64,000 nt of DNA from an uncultured Bacteroides sp. (GTDB taxonomy: Bacteria > Bacteroidota > Bacteroidia > Bacteroidales > Bacteroidaceae). The stretch spans positions 1 through 64,000 of the forward strand of contig CASFGA010000005.1 in NCBI GenBank assembly GCA_949294185.1. The letters are read 5' to 3'. Below the pieces are notes generated by a model. That model was not told the origin of the DNA. It made no database searches and saw only the letters and a program-made list of their open reading frames with translations. Of this stretch, positions 53,661 through 64,000 are shown in pieces (the stretch's first letter is position 1; each line of letters opens with the position of its first letter). The translations under genes and the position numbers were made by a program.

Positions 53661-56081
53661 ATGAAAAACAAGCTACTTATCCCCATTCTGTTCCTCATGA
53701 CAGTCCTGGCGTGCCCCGCAATAAAGGCACAAGTCTCCTTCGGCGAAGCCAGAAAGTTCAATGACGGATGGCTGTTCAGCCTGTCGGACGACTCGCTCAG
53801 CCGCCGCAACGATTACGATGACAAAGGATGGCGCAGGCTCGACCTGCCTCACGACTGGTCGGTAGAAGGCCAACTTTCACCGTCATTGGCAAGCTGCACA
53901 GGCTATCTGCCGGGCGGCATCGGATGGTACCGCAAGCATTTCACCGTAACAGACGATGCCCCGCGCCACTACATCTACTTCGAAGGGGCATACAACCGCA
54001 GTGAAGTCTACCTGAACGGGCACCTGCTCGGAAAACGGCCGAACGGATACATTTCTTTCATGTATGACATGACTCCTTTCCTTAAAGAAGGCGACAACGT
54101 AATCGCCGTGCGAATCGACCACAGCCGCCATGCCGACTCACGCTGGTATACCGGTTCCGGCATTTACCGGGATGTATGGGTGGTTTCCGCTCCCGAAATC
54201 CACTTCGCCCAATGGGGAGTAGACTGGCAAGCCACCTCAATCACGGACAAGCGGGCGACGATAGCCGTCGGCATGGAAGTGGAAAAACATAAAGAGGCCT
54301 CCGGGAAACTGGAAGTGGAAGCCATACTGTATGACGCTGCCGGAAAAGCCGTGGCGCAAGGCCGCACCCGCATCGGCGACCGCAAGGCGGGAACAGCCGA
54401 AGAATCCGTCACTCTGAAAATATCAAAGCCTCATCGGTGGAATTTGGATGCTCCATATCTTTATACGCTTACGGCCAAACTGCTGCATGACGGTATACAA
54501 ATCGACAAGTGTACAACCAACGTAGGGCTCCGCACCCTGCAATTCGACGCCGACAAAGGATTTGCCCTGAACGGACAGTGGATGAAGGTGAAGGGAGTCT
54601 GTCTCCACCACGATGCCGGCGTATTGGGAGCGGTCGTTCCTCCAGAAGTGTGGGAACGCCGTCTGATGAACTTGAAGGAAATCGGCGTGAACGCCATCCG
54701 CATGAGCCACAATCCGCAGGCTCCCGCCCTGTATGACCTGTGCGACCGCCTGGGATTCCTGGTCATGGACGAAGCTTCCGACGAATGGGAATTTCCCAAA
54801 CGGAAATGGGTTGAAGGATGGAATGTGGGAGACCCCAATTATGACGGCACTTTCGACTTTTTCGAGGAATGGATTGAACGGGATGTAACCGACATGGTGC
54901 GCCGTGACCGCAATCACCCCTGCATCTTCCTGTGGAGTATCGGCAATGAAGTGGACTACCCGAACGATCCGTATTCCCATCCTGTACTTGACGGGACGAC
55001 CATCAACCAACCCATGTTCGGAGGATACAAGCCCGAAGCACCCGATGCCATGCGCATCGGAATCATCGCCCAACGCCTCGCGGCATGCGTCCGCAAGGTG
55101 GATACATCGCGCCCGGTTACGGGAGCCCTTGCCGGTGTGGTGATGTCAAACCAAACCGCCTACCCCGAAGCAGTGGATGTGGTAGGATACAACTATACTG
55201 AAAACCGTTACAATGAAGACCATGCCACGTATCCCGACCGCATCATCTATGGAAGTGAGACGAGCGTAAGCCTTGATGCCTGGCATGCCGTGCGCGACAA
55301 AGATTTCATCTTCGGGCAGTTTCTATGGACAGGAACTGACTATCTGGGAGAATCACGCCAATGGCCTTCACGCGGACTCTATACGGGACTGCTCGATTTC
55401 GGCAGCTTCCCGAAGCCTCGCGGTTGGTTCCGCGCTTCTCTATGGAGCGAAAAGCCGGTAACCTATATAGGAACTTATCCCAAACAGCCCGGACAAGAGC
55501 ATCTGTCTACTGAAGCGTGGGACATCTGGAACTACCAGCCCGGCGAACTGATACGTGTGGTATGCTACACCAACGCCCCGCAGGCACGCCTGCTGCTTGA
55601 CGGAAAAGAAATAGGAGCCATGAAGCCCTACGATGACCATACGGGTATCATCCATTGGGACATTCCCTATCAGGCAGGCGAACTGCGTGCCGAAGGATGT
55701 GACATGAATGGGAAAATACTTTCCACCTATACCATAAAGTCATCCGGCCGCCCCTATGCCTTGCGTGCAAGCATAGACAAACCCGTTCTTTCCCCAAACA
55801 AGGCAACGGCGCATATTACAATAGAAGTCGTCGATGAGAATGGAACGGTCGTGAAATTGGGGGACAACGACATTACCTGCCGCATTGAAGGGCCTGCCCA
55901 ACTGTTGGGACTCGAGGGTTCAAACAATACCGACATGAGTGATTATACCGACAATCACCACCGCGCCTATCACGGACGACTGTTGGCCTATATACAGACC
56001 ACAGGAGAAAAGGGAGAAATCCGCGTCCGCCTGTCTTCCCCACTGTTGGAAGGCACCGTTGTGACATTGAAGGCGGAATGA
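53661..56081 (+). CDS. Glycoside hydrolase family 2, beta-galactosidase-like
   Basis: 806-aa exported enzyme (signal 1-23). Order: sugar-binding sandwich (about 25-195; LDLPHDWSVEG, GIGWYRKHF), immunoglobulin-like domain (about 200-305), TIM barrel (about 310-600) with acid/base Glu in WSIGNEVDYP and nucleophile Glu in IYGSETS, and C-terminal DUF4982/Ig-like domains. It hydrolyses terminal beta-linked galactose or a similar sugar. It follows the ZnuC-like gene by 21 bp but is more likely linked by substrate to the GH115/Sus genes beyond. Confidence 0.9.
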   Translation: MKNKLLIPILFLMTVLACPAIKAQVSFGEARKFNDGWLFSLSDDSLSRRNDYDDKGWRRLDLPHDWSVEGQLSPSLASCTGYLPGGIGWYRKHFTVTDDAPRHYIYFEGAYNRSEVYLNGHLLGKRPNGYISFMYDMTPFLKEGDNVIAVRIDHSRHADSRWYTGSGIYRDVWVVSAPEIHFAQWGVDWQATSITDKRATIAVGMEVEKHKEASGKLEVEAILYDAAGKAVAQGRTRIGDRKAGTAEESVTLKISKPHRWNLDAPYLYTLTAKLLHDGIQIDKCTTNVGLRTLQFDADKGFALNGQWMKVKGVCLHHDAGVLGAVVPPEVWERRLMNLKEIGVNAIRMSHNPQAPALYDLCDRLGFLVMDEASDEWEFPKRKWVEGWNVGDPNYDGTFDFFEEWIERDVTDMVRRDRNHPCIFLWSIGNEVDYPNDPYSHPVLDGTTINQPMFGGYKPEAPDAMRIGIIAQRLAACVRKVDTSRPVTGALAGVVMSNQTAYPEAVDVVGYNYTENRYNEDHATYPDRIIYGSETSVSLDAWHAVRDKDFIFGQFLWTGTDYLGESRQWPSRGLYTGLLDFGSFPKPRGWFRASLWSEKPVTYIGTYPKQPGQEHLSTEAWDIWNYQPGELIRVVCYTNAPQARLLLDGKEIGAMKPYDDHTGIIHWDIPYQAGELRAEGCDMNGKILSTYTIKSSGRPYALRASIDKPVLSPNKATAHITIEVVDENGTVVKLGDNDITCRIEGPAQLLGLEGSNNTDMSDYTDNHHRAYHGRLLAYIQTTGEKGEIRVRLSSPLLEGTVVTLKAE

Positions 56082-56121
56082 AAACCCTGCAACTATTGAG
56101 AAATTACTTATAACAATTAGC

Positions 56122-56152
56122 CCGCCATTGGTAAAGCAGTCACCAATGGCGG
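56122..56152. terminator. Terminator between GH2 and GH115 genes
   Basis: CCGCCATTGGT / ACCAATGGCGG, perfect 11-bp stem with 9-nt loop, between the convergent genes. Confidence 0.75.
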
Positions 56153-56181
56153 ACATTTTATAACAAATCTATTTCAGAAAA

Positions 56182-59136
56182 TCAGAATACATTCATTCCT
56201 TCAACAATACGCGTGGAAAGAGGCCCCGTCACAGAACGCTTCTTTCCACCAAAATCCAATACGACCTTTTGTATTACAATGCCCGGGTCGCCACAACGAA
56301 TCTGTAAAGTATGCTTTCCCGGTGTGTCAACATATAAAGTTGATTTGTTAACTACACAATTACACAAAACACCTTCAAACCACTTCTGCGTATATTCGGC
56401 TGAAGAGCTACTAGGAGTGGCAAGTGATCCGTTATCAATGCAAACACTGTATTTCGTATCTACATTTGTATTTTCCGGAAGATGGAAATCCCGGTCTTTA
56501 TGTAAAGGAAAAGTAGGAAGCACATAGGTATACACATCTACCATTCCTGCACTGAAAGCATAAAAATCATACTCCACTCTCGGCACTTCCGGGTCGCGGA
56601 AAATTTGCAAAGGAGCAATCGGATTTCCCAACTGCAAAGATTTTCCCTCAATTCCCAACCCATCCAAGATGGTCATCTGTATATCTTTATTTTCCTTCTT
56701 CCGGTGAAAATCAGCAGCAGGCATAGAGATGCACCCATTATCTTCCAAAAACAATCCATCCATATCAATGCCAAGTCTTTCATTATAAGCTGAAATCAAA
56801 ATCCGCTTAGTCCGCCCGCCTGCCTTTATATCTACATATCCCAATAAGCTTCTTCCTTCAGGCGCACACTTCCAGTCTATAGACACATCTATTCTTTCTT
56901 GTCCCAATGTATGCCCCTCCTTCCTGTTTAACACAATCCACTTGTCTGAAGTTTCGGCTTTCCAGTCTATAGCCTTATGCCCTTGATTAAAAATCTCTAT
57001 CCAATGAGATTTTGGCAGATATACGTTAAAACAAGGAAGACTATAAAAATTTTGTGCACCTATATGTATATCCTGATTTTCCACCTGTACATCAAACTTA
57101 TAGTCCTGATCCGGAGTGTAACTCTCCAGATGAGGCATTTCAAAATAAGCACTGACATTATCATAGTTCTGCCTCATTGACATCATATACCGCCATTTTC
57201 CTTCAAGCAAGTCATTATATCCCTTGGTTATCACCTGCAAACTGTCATAACACTGCCTTACTGCTTTCTTTACAGAATCCGTTGCCGTACGCTGCTGACG
57301 GGCAAACCACCGGTTTTTCTGCCCGCCTAAAGCCATACGATTCATTAGTTCCGCCCCTTTCACCGGATAATATAACAATTGATAAAATGCCGGACGGAAT
57401 ATTTGCGGCAAGGAATGATAAATATCCTCCACTTCACGGCCTATTGTCTTATAAGCATCCAACCGATTTTCGGCTTCATTATAATTGATGAAAGAAAATT
57501 CCGTATCCGTTACCATTTCGCAAGGAGCATCAAACTTATTCCAATGATATCCCCATCCCATATATTCCGGTTTATGAACAAAGGCCAAATGATAATGCAA
57601 CCTGAAAATTTCATCAAACCGCTCATGATATTCATTGCCAAACATTGACGACAGCCAGTCTGCCGGATAAGAAACCACATTTTCAGAATTGAAGCGATGA
57701 ATATCATAAGCCATATCCAAAAACAGATTAACCTGCATTTCCGCTCCTTTCAAGTCACCACAGTTCAGCAACCATATTCTGTCAGCTGTCGTATCATACG
57801 CTTTCTTCAGTTCTTCATACATAAGTGCAGGAGGAGTTGTACTAAACCACAGATAGCTATGAGGCACCCCCAAATAAGAAACATGATAATATACCCCCGA
57901 ACGGCCGGAACGTTTCTGCTCCGCATATCCACTTAGCTGTTTCATGTATCCATAATTGTCGTCCGGCCAAATAATAGTCACATCGTCCGGCAGTTCCAAT
58001 CCGTTCAGATATATTTCAAGCACCTCCTTATAAGGAGTAAACGCTTGAGGTATACAGTCTAAAGGCTTGTCAAGATGTGACGCAAGTATCTTTCGTTGGT
58101 CATCCAATGCTTCTCCCAGCAGTCTGACTTTCTCTTTCATCGGCATTCCCACTCCCATAGCCGCATCATGAAGGCCTCTCAAAGCCAATGTATACACATT
58201 TTCAAAAGGAGAATTTTCCGCAACTCTTCGTGAAAGAACCTCATATATATTTTTCCTATTTGTTCCGTAATCCCACTCACCCATTGTTTTCTTATCCCAT
58301 TCCGAAGCTGTGTTGAACAACAAAGGCTCACAATGGGTCGATCCCATCACGATAGCAAAAGAGTCGGCAACAAGCTTGTTTTCTGGAATCTGGTTAAAGG
58401 CCGTTGACACCGGATGCATGGCAGGAGCCAAATAATTGGCCTTCAAGCGCAACAACAATTCGCAAACTTTCGCATAAGTTTTCGGCCCTATATTTCCACG
58501 TTCCTTTTCAAATGTTTTTGAAGCCCACGGTGTCAATCCCCAATCTTCATCATTCAAGAAAATTCCTCTATACTTCACCGTCGGAGACTGGGAAAGGCAA
58601 TAAGGGATATCCAGCACAAGCTCTTGCCTCCTTTCCACCGGGACATCAGCCCACCAGTACCACGGAGACACTCCTATCCTTTCTGATAACGACAACAATC
58701 CATAGGCAGCCCCTCTTCTGTCACTTCCCGCAATGACCAAAGCCCTTTCCACATTCGGAAAAGGCTTTTCAACCGTCTGAATAATATAACGCTCCCATTC
58801 TCCTTCAAGCACTGAAACATCAATCTTCCGGTCGAAAGCCAATTTTTGAATCAGTTTATTCTTCCGGACTGTTCCCACAACAAGCATTTCCTTCGCCCCA
58901 CCTGTCTCTGTACTTATATCCAAATTCTTTCCCGTCACCCGTTTCACATCTTCTACAAATAGCCGAGCTACTTTAGATACGACCAAATCATCATCCGCAT
59001 CATAACAAACAGAAGCCTGCCGATTTAAGCCAACCAGCACAAAAGGGGATACACTCTTTTTCTGCTCGGCACAAATATTCCCGACACAACCACTTATCAC
59101 CGTCAATACAACCAATATTTCCTTAAACCTGCTCAT
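56182..59136 (-). CDS. Glycoside hydrolase family 115 (alpha-glucuronidase)
   Basis: 984-aa exported protein (signal about 1-23). N-terminal GH67-like domain about 30-170, then the catalytic barrel with KYRGIFLNDEDWGLTPWA, LKANYLAPAMHPVSTAFN, VMGSTHCEPLL, TIIWPDDNYGYMKQLS and GYHWNKFD, then a C-terminal Gylcosyl_hydrolase-115-type domain (DIKAGGRTKRILI) and an Ig/CBM-like end. GH115 enzymes remove (4-O-methyl)-glucuronic acid from xylan or arabinogalactan. It lies downstream of the SusCD genes on the same strand. Confidence 0.93.
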   Translation of the reverse strand: MSRFKEILVVLTVISGCVGNICAEQKKSVSPFVLVGLNRQASVCYDADDDLVVSKVARLFVEDVKRVTGKNLDISTETGGAKEMLVVGTVRKNKLIQKLAFDRKIDVSVLEGEWERYIIQTVEKPFPNVERALVIAGSDRRGAAYGLLSLSERIGVSPWYWWADVPVERRQELVLDIPYCLSQSPTVKYRGIFLNDEDWGLTPWASKTFEKERGNIGPKTYAKVCELLLRLKANYLAPAMHPVSTAFNQIPENKLVADSFAIVMGSTHCEPLLFNTASEWDKKTMGEWDYGTNRKNIYEVLSRRVAENSPFENVYTLALRGLHDAAMGVGMPMKEKVRLLGEALDDQRKILASHLDKPLDCIPQAFTPYKEVLEIYLNGLELPDDVTIIWPDDNYGYMKQLSGYAEQKRSGRSGVYYHVSYLGVPHSYLWFSTTPPALMYEELKKAYDTTADRIWLLNCGDLKGAEMQVNLFLDMAYDIHRFNSENVVSYPADWLSSMFGNEYHERFDEIFRLHYHLAFVHKPEYMGWGYHWNKFDAPCEMVTDTEFSFINYNEAENRLDAYKTIGREVEDIYHSLPQIFRPAFYQLLYYPVKGAELMNRMALGGQKNRWFARQQRTATDSVKKAVRQCYDSLQVITKGYNDLLEGKWRYMMSMRQNYDNVSAYFEMPHLESYTPDQDYKFDVQVENQDIHIGAQNFYSLPCFNVYLPKSHWIEIFNQGHKAIDWKAETSDKWIVLNRKEGHTLGQERIDVSIDWKCAPEGRSLLGYVDIKAGGRTKRILISAYNERLGIDMDGLFLEDNGCISMPAADFHRKKENKDIQMTILDGLGIEGKSLQLGNPIAPLQIFRDPEVPRVEYDFYAFSAGMVDVYTYVLPTFPLHKDRDFHLPENTNVDTKYSVCIDNGSLATPSSSSAEYTQKWFEGVLCNCVVNKSTLYVDTPGKHTLQIRCGDPGIVIQKVVLDFGGKKRSVTGPLSTRIVEGMNVF

Positions 59137-59187
59137 CCAACAAACTTTTTATTTTATACTTGAAATATTCTCGCCTAAAAAAACGTT

Positions 59188-59221
59188 TAATCAGCCTTTC
59201 TTGCAAAGGAAAGGCTGATTA
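59188..59221. terminator. Hairpin upstream of the GH115 gene
   Basis: AATCAGCCTTTC / GAAAGGCTGATT, perfect 12-bp stem with an 8-nt loop (TTGCAAAG), between the Sus genes and GH115. It could terminate Sus-gene transcription or lie in the GH115 leader. Confidence 0.6.
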
Positions 59222-59243
59222 TCACTCTCATTTTCATATAAGC

Positions 59244-59299
59244 ATAAAACATTTTGGAGCTGAGGGAAAATTTTTATTCTCGGCTCCAAAATGTTTTAT
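59244..59299 (-). terminator. Terminator after the fasciclin-like gene
   Basis: ATAAAACATTTTGGAGCtGAG pairs with CTCgGCTCC..TTTTAT over 20 of 21 positions around an AT-rich loop; it overlaps the stop codon of the upstream gene. Confidence 0.75.
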
Positions 59300-59895
59300 T
59301 TCTGGTACACACAAATCTTATCCAGCACATGGGCAGGCCCATTGTCCATAATCAGATTGCTTTGGAGAGCTGTGACTACCTCACTTGCCCCGCATCCCTT
59401 CATAATCAGCAAACGATCAACATCGTCACGAGCAGCGGCATGCGCCGCACCATATTGCAGACACAAAGACATTTCCACATCGGCCCCCTCGCTCTCCTGC
59501 AAAGTCTCCACATATCTGACATTGTAATCCAATATACCGTAAGCATGATACTCTCCCTTTATGATATGAAACATCAGAATGTCTTGCAGTTCATTCAATT
59601 TAGATGGATTGGACTCAACCTCCTGCACCTTGCCAGCAAGCGCAGTTTCATCAAGCAGCAGATAGGTATATGTCGTTTCCAATTGAGTGTAATAATCCTT
59701 CATGCCACACATTTCGACAGCCTTCATCATGCTCGAAAACTGTTCAGGATGCTGTTCCATATATTCCCAGCATGTCATATGCTGATAAATGTCCAAAGAT
59801 GTTCCCTTGTAATCTTCATTTGTCTGAAGTTCCAGATCACAGGCGCCCAATGATAAAAACAATACACTGGCCAATATATAAAATAACTTCTTCAT
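59296..59895 (-). CDS. Fasciclin-like lipoprotein in a SusCD locus
   Basis: 199 aa with lipoprotein signal MKKLFYILASVLFLSLGAC (C19). The remainder looks like a fasciclin (FAS1) fold: SLDIYQHMTCWEYMEQHPEQF, SKLNELQDILMFHIIKGEY and a C-terminal NGPAHVLDKICVYQ resembling the last FAS1 strand. Such proteins act as surface adhesion or glycan-binding accessories. It starts 4 bp after susD and is probably a surface glycan-binding partner. Function is inferred. Confidence 0.68.
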   Translation of the reverse strand: MKKLFYILASVLFLSLGACDLELQTNEDYKGTSLDIYQHMTCWEYMEQHPEQFSSMMKAVEMCGMKDYYTQLETTYTYLLLDETALAGKVQEVESNPSKLNELQDILMFHIIKGEYHAYGILDYNVRYVETLQESEGADVEMSLCLQYGAAHAAARDDVDRLLIMKGCGASEVVTALQSNLIMDNGPAHVLDKICVYQK

Positions 59896-59899
59896 ACGC

Positions 59900-61327
59900 T
59901 TAATATTTATTCTGTACTAAATTAGGATTCTGGTCAAGATGGTCACGATGAATAGGGAACAAAATACGGTTTTCAGGGCAACCCGCCAACTCTGTCTTAC
60001 CGGTACGCACCAAGTCAAACCAATACTTTCCCTCTCCTATCAGCTCAAGATGCCTTTCTTTCAACACTTCATCCGCCACTTGCTCCTTCGACAAAGTCAA
60101 AGGAAGAGCATCCAAACCGGCACGCTGACGAGTCTTGTTCACAAAAGCAACAGCCTCATCACTGCGTCCGACCTCATTCAACGCCTCAGCATAAAGCAAC
60201 ATCAGATCAGAATAACGATACATAATCAAGTCATTGTCCGACTTATCTTCACGGTGAGTCGAGCCTACACAGAATTCCCACTCAAAGAACTTCTCCAGTC
60301 TATAAGGAGTCAAATCACTCAATTCTGTCTCACCCTCTTCATAAAAAGGTCTGAAAGTCCCCAAGAAACGTATGTCTTTAGTCTGGTCGAAAGCATTCAG
60401 TGCCTGCTCTGTTACCAGACACTGCATTCCGCTATGCCAGAAAAAAGATTTCGTATCATTCTCCGTAGCATCCAGACTATAATCATATTTTACGGAAAAT
60501 ACCAGTTCATGTTCCGTAGTCCCATCCATAAAGATGCGTCTCCACTTCATAATATCTCCCTCATCGGTCGCAGAAACTGGGATAAAATCTGTAAACGAAA
60601 AGCCCGAAAGCTGACTCCAACTGTTTTCCCAGATTTTGACCACTTCCCCATAATTATGTCTCCACGCATGCACATCCATCTCTATTGCATAAACAGCAGG
60701 AAGCGTAAGGTAACACTTCTCCACATCTTCACTCACTGATGGCAAATAAGTCTCTGCACTGGCTAAATCTTCCAGAGTATAATCCAAAATTTCATCCTTA
60801 TCAGTCCTTTCTTTCATAAGAGACACATCAAACTCTTCTACAGCCTCTCTGAACAACGGCACATCCCCCCACACGCGCACTGCATAGAAATAACATAAAG
60901 CGCGCATGGCATACGCCTCACCTATCGTTTTCTGGGCTATATCCGTATCTATATTGCCGGTCATCTCGGGTACATACTTCAATATCAGATTTGCTTTATT
61001 GATTGTCTTGTACAGGTCAGTCCATTTGTCAGCCTGATTCACATCCGTAATATGATGCGAAACCAAGTCTTCTATGCCATTTCCATTATGCTGACACTGT
61101 TCCCAAGTTCCGGAACGCAGTTCGCCCCATCTGAAATAATTCCCCCTCATTGCATCTGCAAACGATTTATACATTCCTGCACGGGCAGACTCTATATCAG
61201 AAGTCGTCTTCCAAAAAAGTTGAGTACTTAAAGAGCTGACAGGCTCTTTATCCAAAAAGCTTTCACATGACATACATCCCAATGCCATCAAAAGAATAAA
61301 AAACGGAATAGAAAAATATGTTTTCAT
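59900..61327 (-). CDS. susD: SusD/RagB-family surface lipoprotein
   Basis: 475-aa outer-surface lipoprotein (signal to lipobox MSCES at about residue 21) with SusD/RagB N- and C-terminal domains: RAGMYKSFADAMRGNYFRWGE, ANLILKYVPEMTG, EAYAMRALCYFYAVRVWGDVPL, LMLLYAEALNEVGRSDEAVAFVNKTRQRAGL and ERHLELIGEGKYWFDLVRTG. It binds glycan and gates the SusC channel. 18 bp after SusC. Confidence 0.93.
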   Translation of the reverse strand: MKTYFSIPFFILLMALGCMSCESFLDKEPVSSLSTQLFWKTTSDIESARAGMYKSFADAMRGNYFRWGELRSGTWEQCQHNGNGIEDLVSHHITDVNQADKWTDLYKTINKANLILKYVPEMTGNIDTDIAQKTIGEAYAMRALCYFYAVRVWGDVPLFREAVEEFDVSLMKERTDKDEILDYTLEDLASAETYLPSVSEDVEKCYLTLPAVYAIEMDVHAWRHNYGEVVKIWENSWSQLSGFSFTDFIPVSATDEGDIMKWRRIFMDGTTEHELVFSVKYDYSLDATENDTKSFFWHSGMQCLVTEQALNAFDQTKDIRFLGTFRPFYEEGETELSDLTPYRLEKFFEWEFCVGSTHREDKSDNDLIMYRYSDLMLLYAEALNEVGRSDEAVAFVNKTRQRAGLDALPLTLSKEQVADEVLKERHLELIGEGKYWFDLVRTGKTELAGCPENRILFPIHRDHLDQNPNLVQNKY

Positions 61328-61345
61328 TATCTTCTTTCTTTTTGT

Positions 61346-64000
61346 TTAAAAACCAATGTTAATGCCAAATCCTAACTCTCTCTTGCGCGGATACTTGCCT
61401 GAATCTATACCAAATGCCAACACATCCCCTCCAAACTCAGGATCAAAACCTTTATATTTTGTCCATGTAAGGAGATTGTTTCCATAAAAATAAATTGAGA
61501 CATTCTTCAACAAAACTTTCTGGCAAATGGATTCAGGCAAAGCGTAAGAAAGCTTCAGATTACGCAGCTTTACATATGAGGCATCTTCCATCCAGAAATC
61601 AGATGCACCAAGTGTCGCATTCAAATCCTTACGCCCATTGTCCGGATTGGGATGTAAAGCTATATCACCCTGCTTCGTCCACATACTATGGATGACAGAA
61701 CCTTCAGGAGCCGTCCAATCAAGAGCCAGATTATTTCTCTTATAGCGCTGCCAATTAAAGATTTCTCCTCCTAAAGAATAATAAAATGAAACATACAGCG
61801 AGATATTCTTCCAACTCAATGTACTGCTCAACCCTCCATAGACATCAGGTTGGGCACAGCCCAACAAGACCTTATCATTGTCATCAATATCTCCACGATT
61901 CGGATCTTCCGGATTATCCAACCAATTCACATCACCTCCCTTCAAGACTTGTCCGTTTCGTGTCTTTTGATTGACCACTCCATTATAGACATCTCCATTC
62001 AATTCATAATGAGAAAAGTCCCCTTTATCATTAAATACAGGAGTCAACTGAGTCCAATTTTCATCAAAGGCATTCGATTCATCATACGCAAAGATTCCAT
62101 CGTGACGATAGCCATAGAATTCACCAATCTTATGTCCTTCCTGCACATAAATGGCATTGTCATTTCCCGTATAGAAGGGTGTTCCATTTGCCAACTTATC
62201 TATTTTACTCACATTCTTTGAGATATTGAAACTTACATCCCAATTCCAGTCATTTATACGGAGGACATTTGCATTGACAGACAACTCGAATCCATGATTA
62301 TCCATTGCCCCTACATTCTGAGTGACACTGTTGTAACCCGTTTCTTTAGGGACTTCAGTATTGTATAACAAATCCGTTGTATGCTTTTTATAATAATCAA
62401 ATATCACATTAATGCGACTGTCCATCATAGACATGTCAAGTCCTACATTAAACTGCTCCGTACGCTCCCATCCCAAAGTAGCTGAAGCCAGATTGGGAGA
62501 CAAGCCTCCTACTCCATTATACATACCATCATCCGAATATGCAGGCCAATAAGCATAATTGCCTATCGATTCATTACCTGTCACACCATAGCTTACCCTG
62601 AACTTTCCATCTGCAAGAAATGGCTTAGCCCATTTCATAAAACCTTCATCTGAAAAACGCCATCCCAGTGAAGCCGAAGGAAACAATCCCCAACGACTAT
62701 CTTTTGCGAAACGGGAAGAGCCATCATAACGAAGATTGCCTGCAAACAAATATCGGCTCTTCCAATTATATGTGCCTCTCAGAAAGAAAGAAGCCATAGA
62801 ATGGTCTTCCAATCTCGAGTAATTATCTCCTGGATTAAATTTAGTAGCCGCATTCACTGTCCATATATAGTCAGTAGACCATTCAGACCCTCTTACTTGA
62901 GCATACTCTTCATACCATGCCTGCGTACTGTTACCAAACATAACAGAGAAAGCATGATCTTTAATCGTACGGTCATAAGACAAATAATTTTCATTCATCC
63001 AGTTATAATCCAAGTTCGTATAATCACTTCCCATTGTCTTGTCATTCTGACTGCCCAATGCTATCGGACGAAAATAATATTGTCTGTCCAAATCAAAAGT
63101 TCCAGACAGATTGGAACGAAACTTCAAATACTCATTAATCTGCAATTCTCCATATATCAATGCAGTTCCTCTCAAATTACGGGTTTGATGTCTTTCCAAC
63201 ATCGCAGTAGAATACATACTATTCTTTCCACCCACATTCTGACGCGGATCTCCCGTCGCTGTTATTGGATTCCATATCGGCGCCCAATTATAAAAGTTTC
63301 CTGTTACCGCTCCTTCATCTATTCCCTTTTGGTCAGAATAGGCAAACTGAATATTATTTCCTATCTTGAAACGTTTGGCAACCTTATATGAAGCATTAAA
63401 ATTTAATGTATATCGTTTAAAGTCACTATTAATAATAATTCCTTGCTCATTATAAAAACCAGTACTCAAATAATAATCCATCTTATCGGTCGCTCCACTC
63501 ACGCTTAAATCAACCTGATTTTTCTTAGCTGTCCGAAAGACCAAGTCTTTTTGGTTTCCGTCAAAATTCATATAAGGACGCAAGGGATCCGCATCCACAT
63601 ACTTGTCTTTCCCTGTAATATTATATCTTACACTATTGAACAGCCTCCAATCATCGGGAGTCGTCTGAGGCAGAATATGTGAAATGTTACTATAACTATG
63701 AATATACTTTATATCCACCTTGGGCTTTCCTATCACTCCCCTTTTTGTCGTTATGATTATAACACCATTTGCAGAACGAGAACCATAAATAGCTGCCGAT
63801 GCCGCATCTTTCAAAATTTCCATAGATTGAATGTCACCGGGATTGATGGCTGAAATATCTTCCATAGGAACACCGTCTACTACATACAAAGGATTGGTTC
63901 CAGATCCAAAAGTAGAAGTTCCACGGATACGGATGCTGGCTCCTTCACCCGGAGCACCCGAATTGCTTACAATCTGTACACCGGGAGCAGACCCCTGCAA
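61346..64000 (-). CDS. susC: SusC/RagA TonB-dependent receptor, 5' end outside window
   Basis: 884 residues seen; the frame runs off at 64000, so the signal, carboxypeptidase-regulatory-like domain and start of the plug are missing (roughly 120-180 residues). The visible part opens in the plug ([38 protein letters not shown]) and continues through the 22-strand barrel to a C-terminal GFGINIGF. It imports oligosaccharides captured by SusD. Paired with SusD and GH115, the substrate may carry glucuronic acid; that is inference. Confidence 0.95.
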   Translation of the reverse strand: MQGSAPGVQIVSNSGAPGEGASIRIRGTSTFGSGTNPLYVVDGVPMEDISAINPGDIQSMEILKDAASAAIYGSRSANGVIIITTKRGVIGKPKVDIKYIHSYSNISHILPQTTPDDWRLFNSVRYNITGKDKYVDADPLRPYMNFDGNQKDLVFRTAKKNQVDLSVSGATDKMDYYLSTGFYNEQGIIINSDFKRYTLNFNASYKVAKRFKIGNNIQFAYSDQKGIDEGAVTGNFYNWAPIWNPITATGDPRQNVGGKNSMYSTAMLERHQTRNLRGTALIYGELQINEYLKFRSNLSGTFDLDRQYYFRPIALGSQNDKTMGSDYTNLDYNWMNENYLSYDRTIKDHAFSVMFGNSTQAWYEEYAQVRGSEWSTDYIWTVNAATKFNPGDNYSRLEDHSMASFFLRGTYNWKSRYLFAGNLRYDGSSRFAKDSRWGLFPSASLGWRFSDEGFMKWAKPFLADGKFRVSYGVTGNESIGNYAYWPAYSDDGMYNGVGGLSPNLASATLGWERTEQFNVGLDMSMMDSRINVIFDYYKKHTTDLLYNTEVPKETGYNSVTQNVGAMDNHGFELSVNANVLRINDWNWDVSFNISKNVSKIDKLANGTPFYTGNDNAIYVQEGHKIGEFYGYRHDGIFAYDESNAFDENWTQLTPVFNDKGDFSHYELNGDVYNGVVNQKTRNGQVLKGGDVNWLDNPEDPNRGDIDDNDKVLLGCAQPDVYGGLSSTLSWKNISLYVSFYYSLGGEIFNWQRYKRNNLALDWTAPEGSVIHSMWTKQGDIALHPNPDNGRKDLNATLGASDFWMEDASYVKLRNLKLSYALPESICQKVLLKNVSIYFYGNNLLTWTKYKGFDPEFGGDVLAFGIDSGKYPRKRELGFGINIGF

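Noticed and set aside
1..64000. CRISPR array or cas genes
   Set aside because: No regularly spaced direct repeats and no Cas-like proteins seen.

Overview
The window comes from a gut Bacteroidales chromosome, most likely a Bacteroides or Phocaeicola species. Supporting signs are TAnnTTTG-type -7 promoter elements, a SusC/SusD locus, an UpxY (NusG-like) antiterminator, a GldH lipoprotein, BACON domains, and typical Bacteroides versions of MaeB, GdhA, AsnA and RNase R. All calls were made by reading the sequence and translated frames; no database search was possible.

Layout. 1-7191 (minus) is a surface-polysaccharide locus: an upxY-like antiterminator, a ~1 kb leader region, a PglF/CapD-type membrane 4,6-dehydratase, two OmpA-like proteins and a PglE-like aminotransferase. 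7657-12898 (minus) holds tRNA-Lys, an operon metF-holB-ricT-gldH, cutC and tRNA-Arg. 13119-14159 is asnA, facing an LptD-like protein. 17060-18844 is a divergent pair, an HD hydrolase and a NamZ-like muramidase. 19061-23071 holds maeB, a 59-aa membrane protein and gdhA. 23261-28328 (minus) is rnr, cysE and a GH97. 28635-33354 (plus) holds a CDF transporter, an SDR epimerase, a PAP2 membrane protein, an AraC fragment and a U32 peptidase. 33429-39365 (minus) is a complete late biotin operon bioB-A-F-G-C-D. mnmA and an HxlR regulator precede a 3.77-kb transposon. 44845-53639 (plus) holds an RNA methyltransferase, DPP IV, purD, two membrane proteins, an MnmD-like methyltransferase and a ZnuA/ZnuC pair. 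53661-64000 is carbohydrate-directed: GH2, GH115, and a fasciclin-like lipoprotein with SusD and partial SusC.

Most unusual points. (1) The bioB leader carries a ~29-bp hairpin (plus a 6-bp tip) whose only mismatches are G-U wobbles in the bioB-sense transcript. It is followed by a U-tract just before the bioB start and lies inside a 148-codon ORF that stops 4 nt before that start; this looks like a translation-sensitive attenuator. (2) An intact IS1595-like transposon (40943-44711) has 86-bp inverted repeats that each contain a terminator-like hairpin, an 8-bp target duplication, and cargo genes including a BACON protein. (3) Inside that cargo, 43178-43327 folds into six nested helices, a candidate structured RNA. 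(4) A PglF/PglE-like pair suggests a bacillosamine-type sugar pathway wrapped around two OmpA paralogues.
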